Shown here: positions 27,112-35,969 of the stretch, one piece after another | Layout: each line of letters opens with the position of its first letter | Position numbering within the stretch: the first letter of the stretch is position 1 | NCBI GenBank assembly: GCA_016705545.1 | Contig: JADIYA010000012.1 | Location: 1-64,000, forward strand | Direction of reading: 5' to 3' | Source of the DNA: Flavobacteriales bacterium | GTDB lineage: Bacteria; Bacteroidota; Bacteroidia; Flavobacteriales_F; PHOS-HE28 | Length of the DNA: 64,000 nucleotides | Program-made: the position numbers and the translations under genes | The notes under the pieces: model-generated | What the model was told of the DNA's origin: nothing | Seen by the model: the letters and a program-made list of their open reading frames with translations, nothing else | Database searches by the model: none

Positions 27112-30100
27112 TCAGGGCAATTGCTCCTGCCGCACATTGGTGGGCACACTGCCGCCGATGTTCACCAGGATCGGGTCGCGATCGTTGTCCTGTCCGATGT
27201 AGCGTACCACCCCATCGAGGTTCACATCCTCGAGCTTGTATCCGCTCACGGTGCTGGTGGGCACGCTGCCGCCAATAGCCACCAAGATCGGATCACGATC
27301 GTTGTCCTGCCCGATGTAACGCAGCGAACCGTCGTGGTCCACATCGCCGGCCCAGAGCATGCGGTCGTTGCCGTCGACCTTCATGGCGTCGGTACCATAC
27401 AAAGGCAGGAAGGTGGAGCCGAAGTCGAGCTGGAAGGGCGAGATGCCCAAGTAGGTAGGCGTAGCGGTCATGGCCCCCAAGTGGTTTCGATAGCGGACCG
27501 CCACGTAGTAGAGGCCCTCTGGGGTGCCCCAGAAGCGCAGCATACTTTGTCCGTCGGTGTCGACGATGGAGCCATTGGCCAGCAGCAGGCCACTACGAGT
27601 GGCAACGATCTCGCTTGGGTCATTGGAATTGCGCAGCTCCACGCGGATCCAATCCACCACCGCCTGCGGGCCTTGTTGCAAGAGCACCGCCGGGGAGATC
27701 GATTCGCTGCCCCCGCCGAACCGTGGATAGCCCAGGGCGCTGTACGGCTCTTGGAGCGGAATCAGTGGCGCACCCAACGAAGCGGTCATTCCGCCGTTAC
27801 CGGCGTACGGGCCTTCGAGCAGCACCCGAGCCATCAGCAGCACACTTGCTCCGCTGCCGATCCGCGCCACCCGGTTCCGTCCATTTCCATCGTACATGTG
27901 GAATTCGCCGAGGCACACCACCTTGCCATCCGGTTGCATTTCCATGTCCACCACCCATCCCCCGCCCGGTGTTCCGCCATTGATCGTGGGATTGTTCAGC
28001 CGGAAACCCTCGCCCTGATCGAAGGTCTCATCGATGGAGCCATCGGCGTTGATGCACACGATGCCATTCACCACATTGCCATCGTACATCGGGATAGCCC
28101 CGCCGATGAGAATGCGTCCATCAGGATAACGGAGCATGCACATGGGCGTATTGGCGATGCCGGTACCGGGATCGAACGAGGGATCCATCGACGCATCGGG
28201 CAGCAGCTTGGCGATGTGCGGCGCAGGCGACCCACGGTAGGTGGTGAAATCGCCGATGCACACGATGCTCCCATCCGGGTTCACAATGATCTCCCGAACA
28301 TCGTTGTCGAAGCCGGCGAGCGGGTCAAACGAGGGGTCTACGCCGCCATTGGCGAGCACGCGTACGATGCGGTTCCGTGTGAGTCCATTAGCCATGGTGA
28401 AATCCCCTCCTACATATGCTTTCCCGTCAGGTGCGGCGGCCAGACACTGAGGGATGGCCTCTGATGGTGTGGGGCCAAGCACCGTCGTTAGATACGCCGC
28501 ATCAACTATGGCGTCCGGCAATAGCCTCCCGACCTGGGTCTGTCCTGCATATATCGTATGGCCTGAGGTCATGCGAAGCACCTCATGAACATCCGCTCCC
28601 GGATACACCGGCGTCAGCGATCCGGTACTTGCTTTCAACAGGAACATCGGTGCGCCAATACCGCCATCGGGGCATACGAATGTGAACTCGCCGGAGACCA
28701 GCAGCGTATCGATCCCGTATGCTTTGATATCCCTGATGATGCCATGGTTGTAGCCCTTCTTCGGGAAGCCGGCATTATAGGCTCCATCGTATTCCAGCCC
28801 TACCAGGTTCGGATGGAATGCTCCATTGAAGGCTGTGAAACCAGGCCATGCGCCGTTCCGATGCCCGATCACTGGGCGCCCGAGGTCATCAAGGGCCATG
28901 CATACTCCCGAAGGCAGATCCGGGAGTCCTGACCCAGGGCGAAATAACCCATCATGTGATAGATCGGAGTTCAAGCGCAGGATGGAGTTGCCTACCGCAA
29001 CGAACATTCCGCCGCCTGGAGCGACACTGGCCTTGGCTACGCCCCCCAAAGACCAGCAATACAGCTGGTAGTACCATTCGTTGAAGCTGCTCCATCCGTG
29101 CAGCGTTCCGCCGGTGCTACCGTCCACTTTTCTGAGGTCTGCATAAGACCATGCGGTGAGGACATTGGTGGGTTGATCGTAGTGTACGCGCTCAGCATGG
29201 AATGTCAACGCCGTTTCCGACTCACCCATGTTGAATGCGGAGACCGGGGCACCATTGCCATCCACCTTCACCACTGGCTTAGAGATGGCGCCATTGAATT
29301 GCGTGAACACCCCGGCGATGAAAGCGGTTCCGGCTGTGCCGGTAGCGATATCCGTCACTGCGCCGTTCGGGCCTGTTTGCACGGTATTGTCATTGAAAAC
29401 AAGATCGGGCGATCCATCGGCATTGAGCCTGGCGAGATAGTTCTTGGGAATTCCGTGAACCATGGTGAACGAACCGCCGGCTAGCACCTTTCCATCCACC
29501 TGCAGGGACAAGGCGACCACGTTGTCATTGAAGCCCAGTCCAGCGCTGAACGAGGGATCGTAACTGCCATCGGACAGCAGCCGGACGATCCGGTTGGCCG
29601 GGAGTGCATTATAGGTCGTGAAATTCCCGCCTAGCAGGATCCGTCCATCCGCTTGCGGAGCTATCTCGAAAACGGTGCCCCCTGTTCCCGTTCCAACATT
29701 GAAGCTTGCATCAAGCGTTCCGGTCGCATTCAAGCGCGCGATCCCCTTTCTTGGCGTACCGTTGAAATTCAGGAATGCACCGCCCACAAGGATCTTTCCA
29801 TCGGGCTGCAGAACGATGACCTCGACCGGTCCGTCGAAGCCGGTGCCGACCGCAAAACCCGCATCCGGGCTGCCATCCGCGTTCAACCGAAGGATCCCGC
29901 CGCGGAACAGCGGATCTTCAATGGCGAGCGCACCGCCATCGTGCCAGCCACCTACGAGGAGCTTACCATCAGGCTGTGCCAGCATGCAGTGGATCTGGCT
30001 CTCGTCCACACCATCGAAGCGGGCCATGCCCTGGTCCGTGGGGTTGAATGTGGGATCGAAAGTGCCATCCTGGGCTCGCGATCCCGAGGTTGCGAGGACA

Positions 30101-30129
30101 AAGGCGATGAATAGTGTGCGCGTGATCAT
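27112..30129 (-). CDS. Delta-60 repeat surface protein with twin EF-hand-like C-terminal repeats
   Basis: A 1005-aa exported protein: signal peptide (1-19), then many delta-60 repeats (TIGR02608; units like LQPDGKILVGGAF and RLNADGSPDASF at about 50-60-residue spacing), probably forming beta-propellers. The C-terminus holds two near-identical segments, GDVDHDGSLRYIGQDNDRDP and EDVNLDGVVRYIGQDNDRDP, each followed by ILV-IGGSVPT. They have Asp/Asn spacing like calcium-binding dockerin or EF-hand loops. No standard T9SS type A CTD is visible, so these repeats may be the anchoring or sorting end (inference). TAGGTTCG lies 4 nt before the ATG. Confidence 0.85.
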   Translation of the reverse strand: MITRTLFIAFVLATSGSRAQDGTFDPTFNPTDQGMARFDGVDESQIHCMLAQPDGKLLVGGWHDGGALAIEDPLFRGGILRLNADGSPDAGFAVGTGFDGPVEVIVLQPDGKILVGGAFLNFNGTPRKGIARLNATGTLDASFNVGTGTGGTVFEIAPQADGRILLGGNFTTYNALPANRIVRLLSDGSYDPSFSAGLGFNDNVVALSLQVDGKVLAGGSFTMVHGIPKNYLARLNADGSPDLVFNDNTVQTGPNGAVTDIATGTAGTAFIAGVFTQFNGAISKPVVKVDGNGAPVSAFNMGESETALTFHAERVHYDQPTNVLTAWSYADLRKVDGSTGGTLHGWSSFNEWYYQLYCWSLGGVAKASVAPGGGMFVAVGNSILRLNSDLSHDGLFRPGSGLPDLPSGVCMALDDLGRPVIGHRNGAWPGFTAFNGAFHPNLVGLEYDGAYNAGFPKKGYNHGIIRDIKAYGIDTLLVSGEFTFVCPDGGIGAPMFLLKASTGSLTPVYPGADVHEVLRMTSGHTIYAGQTQVGRLLPDAIVDAAYLTTVLGPTPSEAIPQCLAAAPDGKAYVGGDFTMANGLTRNRIVRVLANGGVDPSFDPLAGFDNDVREIIVNPDGSIVCIGDFTTYRGSPAPHIAKLLPDASMDPSFDPGTGIANTPMCMLRYPDGRILIGGAIPMYDGNVVNGIVCINADGSIDETFDQGEGFRLNNPTINGGTPGGGWVVDMEMQPDGKVVCLGEFHMYDGNGRNRVARIGSGASVLLMARVLLEGPYAGNGGMTASLGAPLIPLQEPYSALGYPRFGGGSESISPAVLLQQGPQAVVDWIRVELRNSNDPSEIVATRSGLLLANGSIVDTDGQSMLRFWGTPEGLYYVAVRYRNHLGAMTATPTYLGISPFQLDFGSTFLPLYGTDAMKVDGNDRMLWAGDVDHDGSLRYIGQDNDRDPILVAIGGSVPTSTVSGYKLEDVNLDGVVRYIGQDNDRDPILVNIGGSVPTNVRQEQLP

Positions 30130-30133
30130 GCAC

Positions 30134-30141
30134 CGAACCTA
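30134..30141 (-). promoter_or_regulatory. -7-like element TAGGTTCG abutting the delta-60 gene start
   Basis: TAGGTTCG on the minus strand, one base from TAnnTTTG, ends 4 nt before the ATG at 30129. It would give a leaderless or nearly leaderless transcript. Confidence 0.4.
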
Positions 30142-30165
30142 TGTCCGGTCGCGTAGCTCATGATC

Positions 30166-30177
30166 GTGTACTAGAAC
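30166..30177 (-). repeat. GTTCTAGTACAC element, copy 2
   Basis: The identical 12-mer begins 7 nt after the stop of the truncated response regulator, the same spacing as copy 1. Confidence 0.6.
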
Positions 30178-30184
30178 TCCGCAA

Positions 30185-30613
30185 TCAGCGCGAGCGGTAC
30201 CGCTCCAGCGCTTCCTCCTTGCTGCCCACGTGCAGCTTCTTGTAGATGCTGTGGATGTGGGCCTTCACGGTGCTGATGGAAAGCCCTTCGTGCTGCGCGA
30301 TCTCCTTGTAGAGCAGGCCTTGTGCCAGCATGTCGAGCACGCTCTGCTCACGCGGGGTGAGCGCTTCGTGGTCCCCGGATGCAGTTGCCGCAGGCCGCAA
30401 GTGATCGACCAGTCGCCGCGCTACGCTGGCGCTCATCGGCGCTCCGCCTTGCATGAGCTCGCGCACGGCTTCGAGCATCGCGATGGGCGTGCTGCTCTTC
30501 AACATGTAGCCGTTAGCCCCGGCCTTCAGCGCTTCGAAGACTCGCACGCTCCGCAGGTAGTGCCGCATCTGCGGCAGATCTTCAACGATGGCGAGGCGTA
30601 CAGGACTGTTCAC
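30185..30613 (-). CDS. LuxR-type response regulator with internally deleted receiver domain
   Basis: A 142-aa protein with GTG start at 30613. The N-terminus is a normal receiver beginning (RLAIVEDLPQMRHYLR), but it jumps straight to the receiver end (SVRVFEALKAGANGYMLK). About 65-70 residues are missing, including the beta3 strand and phosphoacceptor Asp. The LuxR helix-turn-helix (LTPREQSVLDMLAQG, LSISTVKAHIHSIYKKLHV) is intact. The deletion is in frame. It lies 41 nt downstream of a large sensor kinase gene, its presumed partner, yet it cannot be phosphorylated in the usual way. Either a real deletion or an assembly collapse explains it. Confidence 0.85.
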   Translation of the reverse strand: MNSPVRLAIVEDLPQMRHYLRSVRVFEALKAGANGYMLKSSTPIAMLEAVRELMQGGAPMSASVARRLVDHLRPAATASGDHEALTPREQSVLDMLAQGLLYKEIAQHEGLSISTVKAHIHSIYKKLHVGSKEEALERYRSR

Positions 30614-30649
30614 CGGTTAAAGGTAGACAGGACCCTGGTCGTGCTATCG

Positions 30650-30660
30650 GTGTACTAGAC
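30650..30660 (-). repeat. GTTCTAGTACAC-like element, copy 3
   Basis: GTCTAGTACAC, one base shorter than the other two copies, overlaps the kinase stop codon (30655-30657) and lies in the kinase-regulator gap. Confidence 0.5.
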
Positions 30661-33600
30661 CACTGATGGTGCAAGTGGCACCTTGACCTCCACCGTGGTG
30701 CCCCTACCCTGCTCGCTGTGGATGTCCAATTCTCCGCCAAGTGCCTTCACCCGATCGCGCAAGCTGGTGGTACCCGTTCCTGCGCCCATGCGCGTTGCCG
30801 TGTCGAAGCCACGACCATCATCAGCAACGGTGAGCGTGAGGTTACCGTTATGTTGGGCGATCAGCAATGTTGCGTTGCGCGCCTCGGCATGCTTCACCAC
30901 ATTGAGCAGCAGTTCCTTGGTGATGAGCAAGAGGTGGCGGCGCTGGTCGGCGGACAGTTTCAACTGCGGTGTGGCGATGTCGGTTCTCGCATCCAGCTCC
31001 AGTTCGGCACGCTCCATCAGTTCTGCGGCCGATGAACGGATGTACGCCGTCAGGTCGCCCAGAGTGTCCTGACCGGATCCCAGCGCCCACACAATGCGCC
31101 GCATGTTGTCAGTGACTTCGCGCGCGCCTTCACTCACACGCTTCAACGCATCGCGCGCATCACTCCCATCATCCATCCGCGCCAGCTCGCCTTCCATGGC
31201 GATGAGCGCGAGGCTGCTTCCCAAGTCGTCGTGCAGGTCGTGGGCGATACGCATTCGCTCCTCCAGCAACGCCCGTTCGCGCTCCATCTGCTCGCGTTGC
31301 TTGCGCAAACGTGCGCGCAGCACCGCACGGAACACCAGCCAGGCACCTGCGCACAAGGCCAACACCATCATTGTCCTGAACCACCACGTTGCCCAGAACG
31401 GCGGCAGTATCGTGAAGCAGATGGAGGTCACGTCCCCCCAAGCGCCCTGTGCCGTGCGCGCACGCACATCGAAGCCATAAGCACCGGGTGGCAGGCTGTT
31501 GAAGATGATACGGTCCTCGTTGCCGGCATTCACCCACGTGGTATCGGCGCCGATCAATCGGTAGGCGAACTCATCACGCTGCTGATCGATCAGGTTGGTG
31601 CTGCGGAGGAAGAAGGTGATCCGGTTGAGCGCGTAGGGCAACTTGATGTCCTTGTCCGGTGACCGGTCGAGGTGGGTGGCAACGAGACTGTCGAGAGCGA
31701 GCATCTGCGATATCTGCACAACGGGGGCTGGAACAGGGGCCAGGGCTTCATCCCGCACCGTGAAGAACCCTTCCCAGGTGCCCACGACCAGCGGCGGCAC
31801 CAATGGTTCGTGCGCTGTGCTGAAGTTGAGCGGACCCGATGGCAGGCCGTCCACTACGGTGATCACGCGGCAACGACCTGTTGCGGGGTCGAAGTGCTGC
31901 AAGGCGTTGGGCAGTGTGAGCCAGAGCGCACCATCCTGCATGGCCACGATATCGGCGACGTTACGTGATTCCAGTTGCGCGCTCACGTCCTTCAGAGCAT
32001 GCACATCCGCAGTGCCCGCTTCCAGCATGGCCAACCCGGTGTGCTTCACCGCGAACCACAAACGGCCGTCAGGAGCTTGCGCCATGTCGCTCACTTCGAA
32101 AGGCGACAACGTTGCTGGACCGGTGACACGTTCGCTACGGCCATCCGGATGGAGGACCACGGGTGGAGAAACAGCACTCAGGAACCACTGTCGTCCTGCT
32201 CGATCGGTGAAGATGTCCCACGGCCAGGTGCCCAGCGAGCGGGCGAGATCGGGTAGCGTGTCGGCAAGCGCGACGCAACGCCCACTGGTCGTGTCCACAT
32301 GGTGGATGCCCTTCGCACCGGTGAAGCACCAAAGGCCGTGCTTGCCATCGCCACGCGCCCACCAGATCATGCCGCCGCACGGTGTGCCCACCTTCAGGAA
32401 GCGCGGCCGCTTTAAATCGCCCGTGCTCAGTGAGCCGATCCATGCGTGCGGTGCGCTGCCCATGAGCAGGTGGTTATCGTCAAGACGCAAATGCCGGTAG
32501 TAGCGCCGCGCGGGATCGGGCCGGTGCAATTGGCGGAGCAGGTGAGCACCAGAACTGTCGTAAACGAACACGCCACGGTGGTGCGATTGCACATGCAGCT
32601 CGCCAGTTTGCGGATCACGATGCGCAGCGAAGACCTCGTCAGTTTCCTCTTTCGCGTCGTGCGCAGGCAGCTGGATGGCACTCACCGCATTGTTGCGCGG
32701 CGACCAAATGGCGACGCCCAAGGAATAGGATCCGATGCAGATCGCATCGCCCAAGCGCAGCAGTTGAGCGGCCCCATTGAAAAGGTCCTCGCTCCTGCGG
32801 CACCCTTCCTCGGACAATGAGCGATCGAAGTGCTTCATGGTGCCGGTGGCCAGGTCGAGGCGGAGCAACCCCTGGTCGATGGTGGCCACATAGGCGATCC
32901 CGTCCTCCACGCGCAGCATGTCCTGCACCATGTGATCCACGAACGTGGGCTTGTGATCCGGTGAGGGCCATAACAAGCGTACTTCGCCATCGCTCTTGCG
33001 CATGCGGAAGACGCCCTCGCTCCAGGTGCCGATCACCAGACAACTGTCATCGTCCACAGCGCCACGGACTTGGAAACTGTAATCGTCTCCCGGTAAACCA
33101 GAAGGCGCGTGCAGGTTCACCGGGTCGCCGGTCATCCGCTCCGGGTCGAAGCGCACCAAGCCCTGGAACGTGGCCAACCATAGGATTCCTTGTTCATCCT
33201 CGTGGATCCCAATGATCACTTCACGTGAGCGCGGCGTTGGCATCGGGGGTGCAATCTCCACCGTGGTGAACTTCCGTGTTGCCGGATCGAACCGGCTGAA
33301 GCAACGCGCGCCGTGCGCTATCCAGATGCGCTTCTTCTTGTCGATATGGATACGGTTCGCGCGTTGCTCGCCGTGCTGCGAGAACTCAGGCACTGGCAAG
33401 GGGATGTTGATCAGCGTATCAGCAAGTGGATCCAGGATGGTGAGGAATGGCGCACTGCTCCCTATGTAGAGCATGCCATCTTCGGCAGCCGTCATCCACA
33501 TGATCAGGTCGCTTGGGATGGTGCCGCCCCCGCCCGTACGATACACTTTCACGCGCTTCCCGTCGTAGCGATTAAGGCCGTCGCTGGTGCCGATCCACAG

Positions 33601-33747
33601 GTAGCCTCGCAGGTCCAAGGCCATGCACTGCACATGGTCGCTCGAGAGCCCATCGCGCATGGTGATGGTCTTCAATTGCGGCGCAACGAGCTGAGCTGGA
33701 AGCGGTCCGCACAGCGCGCCGAGCAGGGTAACAAGCGGCAAGCGCAT
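30655..33747 (-). CDS. Propeller-type sensor histidine kinase (Reg_prop, Y_Y_Y, HisKA_3, HATPase_c)
   Basis: A 1030-aa membrane sensor. In order: signal peptide (1-18), two-component-regulator propellers (about 25-690; starts ITMRDGLSSDHVQCMALDLRG with WIGTSDGLNRYDG), a Y_Y_Y domain (about 695-755; FAYRLIGADTTWVN), one membrane helix (about 765-785), a coiled coil, HisKA_3 with the phosphoacceptor His in IAHDLHDDLGSSL, and an ATPase domain ending GTGTTSLRDRVKALGGELDI. The architecture resembles two-component halves of hybrid glycan sensors. The downstream regulator has lost its phosphorylation site. Confidence 0.93.
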   Translation of the reverse strand: MRLPLVTLLGALCGPLPAQLVAPQLKTITMRDGLSSDHVQCMALDLRGYLWIGTSDGLNRYDGKRVKVYRTGGGGTIPSDLIMWMTAAEDGMLYIGSSAPFLTILDPLADTLINIPLPVPEFSQHGEQRANRIHIDKKKRIWIAHGARCFSRFDPATRKFTTVEIAPPMPTPRSREVIIGIHEDEQGILWLATFQGLVRFDPERMTGDPVNLHAPSGLPGDDYSFQVRGAVDDDSCLVIGTWSEGVFRMRKSDGEVRLLWPSPDHKPTFVDHMVQDMLRVEDGIAYVATIDQGLLRLDLATGTMKHFDRSLSEEGCRRSEDLFNGAAQLLRLGDAICIGSYSLGVAIWSPRNNAVSAIQLPAHDAKEETDEVFAAHRDPQTGELHVQSHHRGVFVYDSSGAHLLRQLHRPDPARRYYRHLRLDDNHLLMGSAPHAWIGSLSTGDLKRPRFLKVGTPCGGMIWWARGDGKHGLWCFTGAKGIHHVDTTSGRCVALADTLPDLARSLGTWPWDIFTDRAGRQWFLSAVSPPVVLHPDGRSERVTGPATLSPFEVSDMAQAPDGRLWFAVKHTGLAMLEAGTADVHALKDVSAQLESRNVADIVAMQDGALWLTLPNALQHFDPATGRCRVITVVDGLPSGPLNFSTAHEPLVPPLVVGTWEGFFTVRDEALAPVPAPVVQISQMLALDSLVATHLDRSPDKDIKLPYALNRITFFLRSTNLIDQQRDEFAYRLIGADTTWVNAGNEDRIIFNSLPPGAYGFDVRARTAQGAWGDVTSICFTILPPFWATWWFRTMMVLALCAGAWLVFRAVLRARLRKQREQMERERALLEERMRIAHDLHDDLGSSLALIAMEGELARMDDGSDARDALKRVSEGAREVTDNMRRIVWALGSGQDTLGDLTAYIRSSAAELMERAELELDARTDIATPQLKLSADQRRHLLLITKELLLNVVKHAEARNATLLIAQHNGNLTLTVADDGRGFDTATRMGAGTGTTSLRDRVKALGGELDIHSEQGRGTTVEVKVPLAPSVV

Positions 33748-33771
33748 GAAGAGCAGTAAGGTAAGCGGAGA

Positions 33772-34689
33772 TTACATCCCGTGCCTGAAGGCGTGCTCCT
33801 GCACCTTCACCACATGCAGCACGAAGGGGAACAGCGCATCCATCGTTTCCTGAGCGCCGCGCGTTGAGCCCGGCAACGTGATCACCAGTGTGCGGCCGAT
33901 CATGCCGGCGACGCCACGGCTCATCATGGCCCAGGGCATGCGCTCCTGTCCATAGGTGCGCGCCGCTTCCATGATGCCCGGCACCTCGCGGTCCAGGATG
34001 GGCGCGATGGCCTCGGGGGTGCGGTCGCGCGGTGAGAGGCCCGTGCCGCCAGTGGTGAGGATGAGGTCGATGCCTTCGTGCGCCCAGGCTTTCACTTGTG
34101 CAGCGACCATCTCGGGTTCATCGGGGACCACGGTGGTGCCGCTGCATTCAACCCCCATCCTTTTCAACCGATCAACAACCTCAATCCCTCCCTTGTCCAC
34201 CTTCTTACCGCCCGCAACGCCGTCACTGATCACCAGCACGCCTGCCTTCACCGGTGCATCGAAGCGATCCTTCCAATCACTCTTGCCACCCTTTTTCTCT
34301 AGAAGCCGAATGCCGCCGATCACCACACCCTTGTCGATGGGCTTGAGCATGTCGTAGATCGTGAGGGCCGCCACGCTGGCTCCGTGCATGGCTTCCACTT
34401 CCACACCCGTGCGGTAGATGGTGCGCACGCGCATGGTGACGATGACCTCCAGCTCGCCGATCGTGAACGTGCATGTCGCATGCTCAATGGGTAATGGATG
34501 GCAATCGGGGATGAGCTCGTGCGTCTTCTTCACTCCGAACAACGAGGCCACACGAGCGCTCTCCAGCACATCGCCCTTGGGCACGCGCTTCTCGCGCACC
34601 GCAATGATGGTTGCCGGATCGCTAACGGTGACCAAGGCAGTTGCCGTCGCCTCGCGAAGGGTGGTTGGCTTATGGGTGATGTCGATCAT
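33772..34689 (-). CDS. moaCB: Bifunctional MoaC/MoaB molybdenum cofactor protein
   Basis: Fusion of cyclic pyranopterin monophosphate synthase (MoaC, about residues 1-155: MIDITHKPTT, HELIPDCHPLPIEH, MLKPIDKG) with a MoaB/MogA-type adenylyltransferase domain (about 158-305: AGVLVISDGV, TTGGTGLSPRDRTPEA, LPGSTRGAQE). The ATG at 34689 overlaps the moaE stop (ATGA) and begins exactly at the conserved MoaC start; an in-frame ATG at 34704 is less likely. It is the last gene of the leftward Moco operon. Confidence 0.95.
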   Translation of the reverse strand: MIDITHKPTTLREATATALVTVSDPATIIAVREKRVPKGDVLESARVASLFGVKKTHELIPDCHPLPIEHATCTFTIGELEVIVTMRVRTIYRTGVEVEAMHGASVAALTIYDMLKPIDKGVVIGGIRLLEKKGGKSDWKDRFDAPVKAGVLVISDGVAGGKKVDKGGIEVVDRLKRMGVECSGTTVVPDEPEMVAAQVKAWAHEGIDLILTTGGTGLSPRDRTPEAIAPILDREVPGIMEAARTYGQERMPWAMMSRGVAGMIGRTLVITLPGSTRGAQETMDALFPFVLHVVKVQEHAFRHGM

Positions 34690-35141
34690 CGGTTCTCCTT
34701 CCAAACGTGGCCACCATCGGCATTCATCTCCTTGCCGAAGATCGGTAGTTCGCTCTTGATGCGGTCAACCACCCATGCTACCGCTTCCCGCGCTTGCTGG
34801 CGATGCGGCGCACTGGCGAAGACCATGAAGCAAAGCTCACCGGCACTGATGACGCCAAGGCTGTGATGCACATGCAAGCAGGTCAACGTCGGCCAGCGCA
34901 CAAAGGCCTCTTCGCGGATCATGGTCATTTGCTCCAACGCCATCCCGCGGTAGGCGGTGTATTCGATCGCCTTCGTCGTACGACCATCAATCGTATCCGC
35001 TCGCACCTGTCCCAGGAAGATCTCATGCGCACCGATGTCCGTGCGGGTGGTGTGCTTGGCGATGCTCGTGGCGATGTAGGCAGGGTCGATCGACCCCTCC
35101 ACGAAGATGTCCTTCACCTTATGTGCTTTCGCTTCGCTCAT
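34686..35141 (-). CDS. moaE: Molybdopterin synthase catalytic subunit MoaE
   Basis: Converts precursor Z to molybdopterin with sulfur from MoaD. The protein has 151 aa. Conserved blocks include GAHEIFLGQVRADTIDG, IEYTAYRGMAL, VHHSLGVISAGE, SAPHRQQAREAVAWVVDRIKSELPIFGKE and the terminal WK. It overlaps moaD by 4 nt upstream and moaCB by 4 nt downstream. Confidence 0.95.
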   Translation of the reverse strand: MSEAKAHKVKDIFVEGSIDPAYIATSIAKHTTRTDIGAHEIFLGQVRADTIDGRTTKAIEYTAYRGMALEQMTMIREEAFVRWPTLTCLHVHHSLGVISAGELCFMVFASAPHRQQAREAVAWVVDRIKSELPIFGKEMNADGGHVWKENR

Positions 35142-35362
35142 CCTCCCGCGAATGGTGGTAGCACGGCAATCTCCTCGCTGCCGTTGAGGGCCCGGTCTTC
35201 CTTCACGATCACGCGATCCACGGCGATGGCGTAGCTGAGCGCTGAGAGTTCAGGGATGCGCTCAGCCAAGCGTGCACGCAGTTCGCTCAAGGTGGGCGCC
35301 TCCAGCTCGAGCCTTCTTGCGCCCGCCTTTTCCGCGATCAATCCGAAGAGCAGCACTTCCAT
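35138..35362 (-). CDS. moaD: Molybdopterin synthase sulfur carrier subunit MoaD
   Basis: Ubiquitin-like sulfur carrier, 74 aa from the ATG at 35362 (MEVLLFGLIAEKAG); the open frame upstream to 35452 is a shadow. It ends in PPFAGG, the C-terminal Gly-Gly that is adenylated and thiocarboxylated. The ThiF-like protein at the head of the operon is the likely activating enzyme. The stop overlaps the moaE start. Confidence 0.93.
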   Translation of the reverse strand: MEVLLFGLIAEKAGARRLELEAPTLSELRARLAERIPELSALSYAIAVDRVIVKEDRALNGSEEIAVLPPFAGG

Positions 35363-35396
35363 GTTCCTTGAGCACCATGGCCTTTGCGACGGCGCA

Positions 35397-35969
35397 TCAA
35401 AGGTCGTTCGGCGTGTTGATGTTCCGGAACAGGTCCGCAGGCCAGCCGTCATGACCTGGAATCACTTCAATATGGGTGGTGCGCACCTGGCTCAGCGCGT
35501 CGCTCATCTTCAATACATCAAGCTCAACGCATCGGCGGAAGACGGGCTGCGCGCTGCGATGGTACGCTGCGGCCAGTGGCTCGATCAAGCCACCATGCCG
35601 GGGCACCACAGCATCAGTGGCATGGCCCAGCTGCGCCTTCAACAGGATGAAGAGGCTATCATTCAGTCCAGGCATATCGCAGGCGATCACCAGGAGCCTA
35701 TCGTTGCTCGCATAGCGCATCGCCGTGGCGATGCCTCCCAGCGGACCTTTGCCCGGCCACTCATCAGCGATCACGAACGGACCAACGGCACCATACTTCG
35801 CTGGCTCGCCGATCACGAGCAGCTCCGCGCACTGCGGATCAAGCTTGTCCAAAGCACTATCCAGCAGCGTGCGCGATCCCAATTCGATGAGTGCCTTGTC
35901 GCGCCCCATGCGGGAACTGCGTCCGCCAGCGAGCACCACGCCGGTCCAGCCCACTTTGCTCATGCTCAT
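35397..35969 (-). CDS. mobA: Molybdenum cofactor guanylyltransferase MobA
   Basis: Attaches GMP to Mo-molybdopterin to form MGD. The protein has 190 aa with the nucleotide-binding loop VVLAGGRSSRMGRDKALIEL, then GPLGGIATAM and ACDMPGL. Together with fdhD it implies the cell makes a DMSO-reductase-family enzyme using bis-MGD. The ATG at 35969 overlaps the moeA stop by 4 nt. Confidence 0.94.
   Translation of the reverse strand: MSMSKVGWTGVVLAGGRSSRMGRDKALIELGSRTLLDSALDKLDPQCAELLVIGEPAKYGAVGPFVIADEWPGKGPLGGIATAMRYASNDRLLVIACDMPGLNDSLFILLKAQLGHATDAVVPRHGGLIEPLAAAYHRSAQPVFRRCVELDVLKMSDALSQVRTTHIEVIPGHDGWPADLFRNINTPNDL

Noticed and set aside
24594..33747. Prophage or tailocin island suggested by the S74 tail-fibre domain
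   Set aside because: No capsid, terminase, baseplate, integrase or lysis genes; neighbours are T9SS-type surface proteins.
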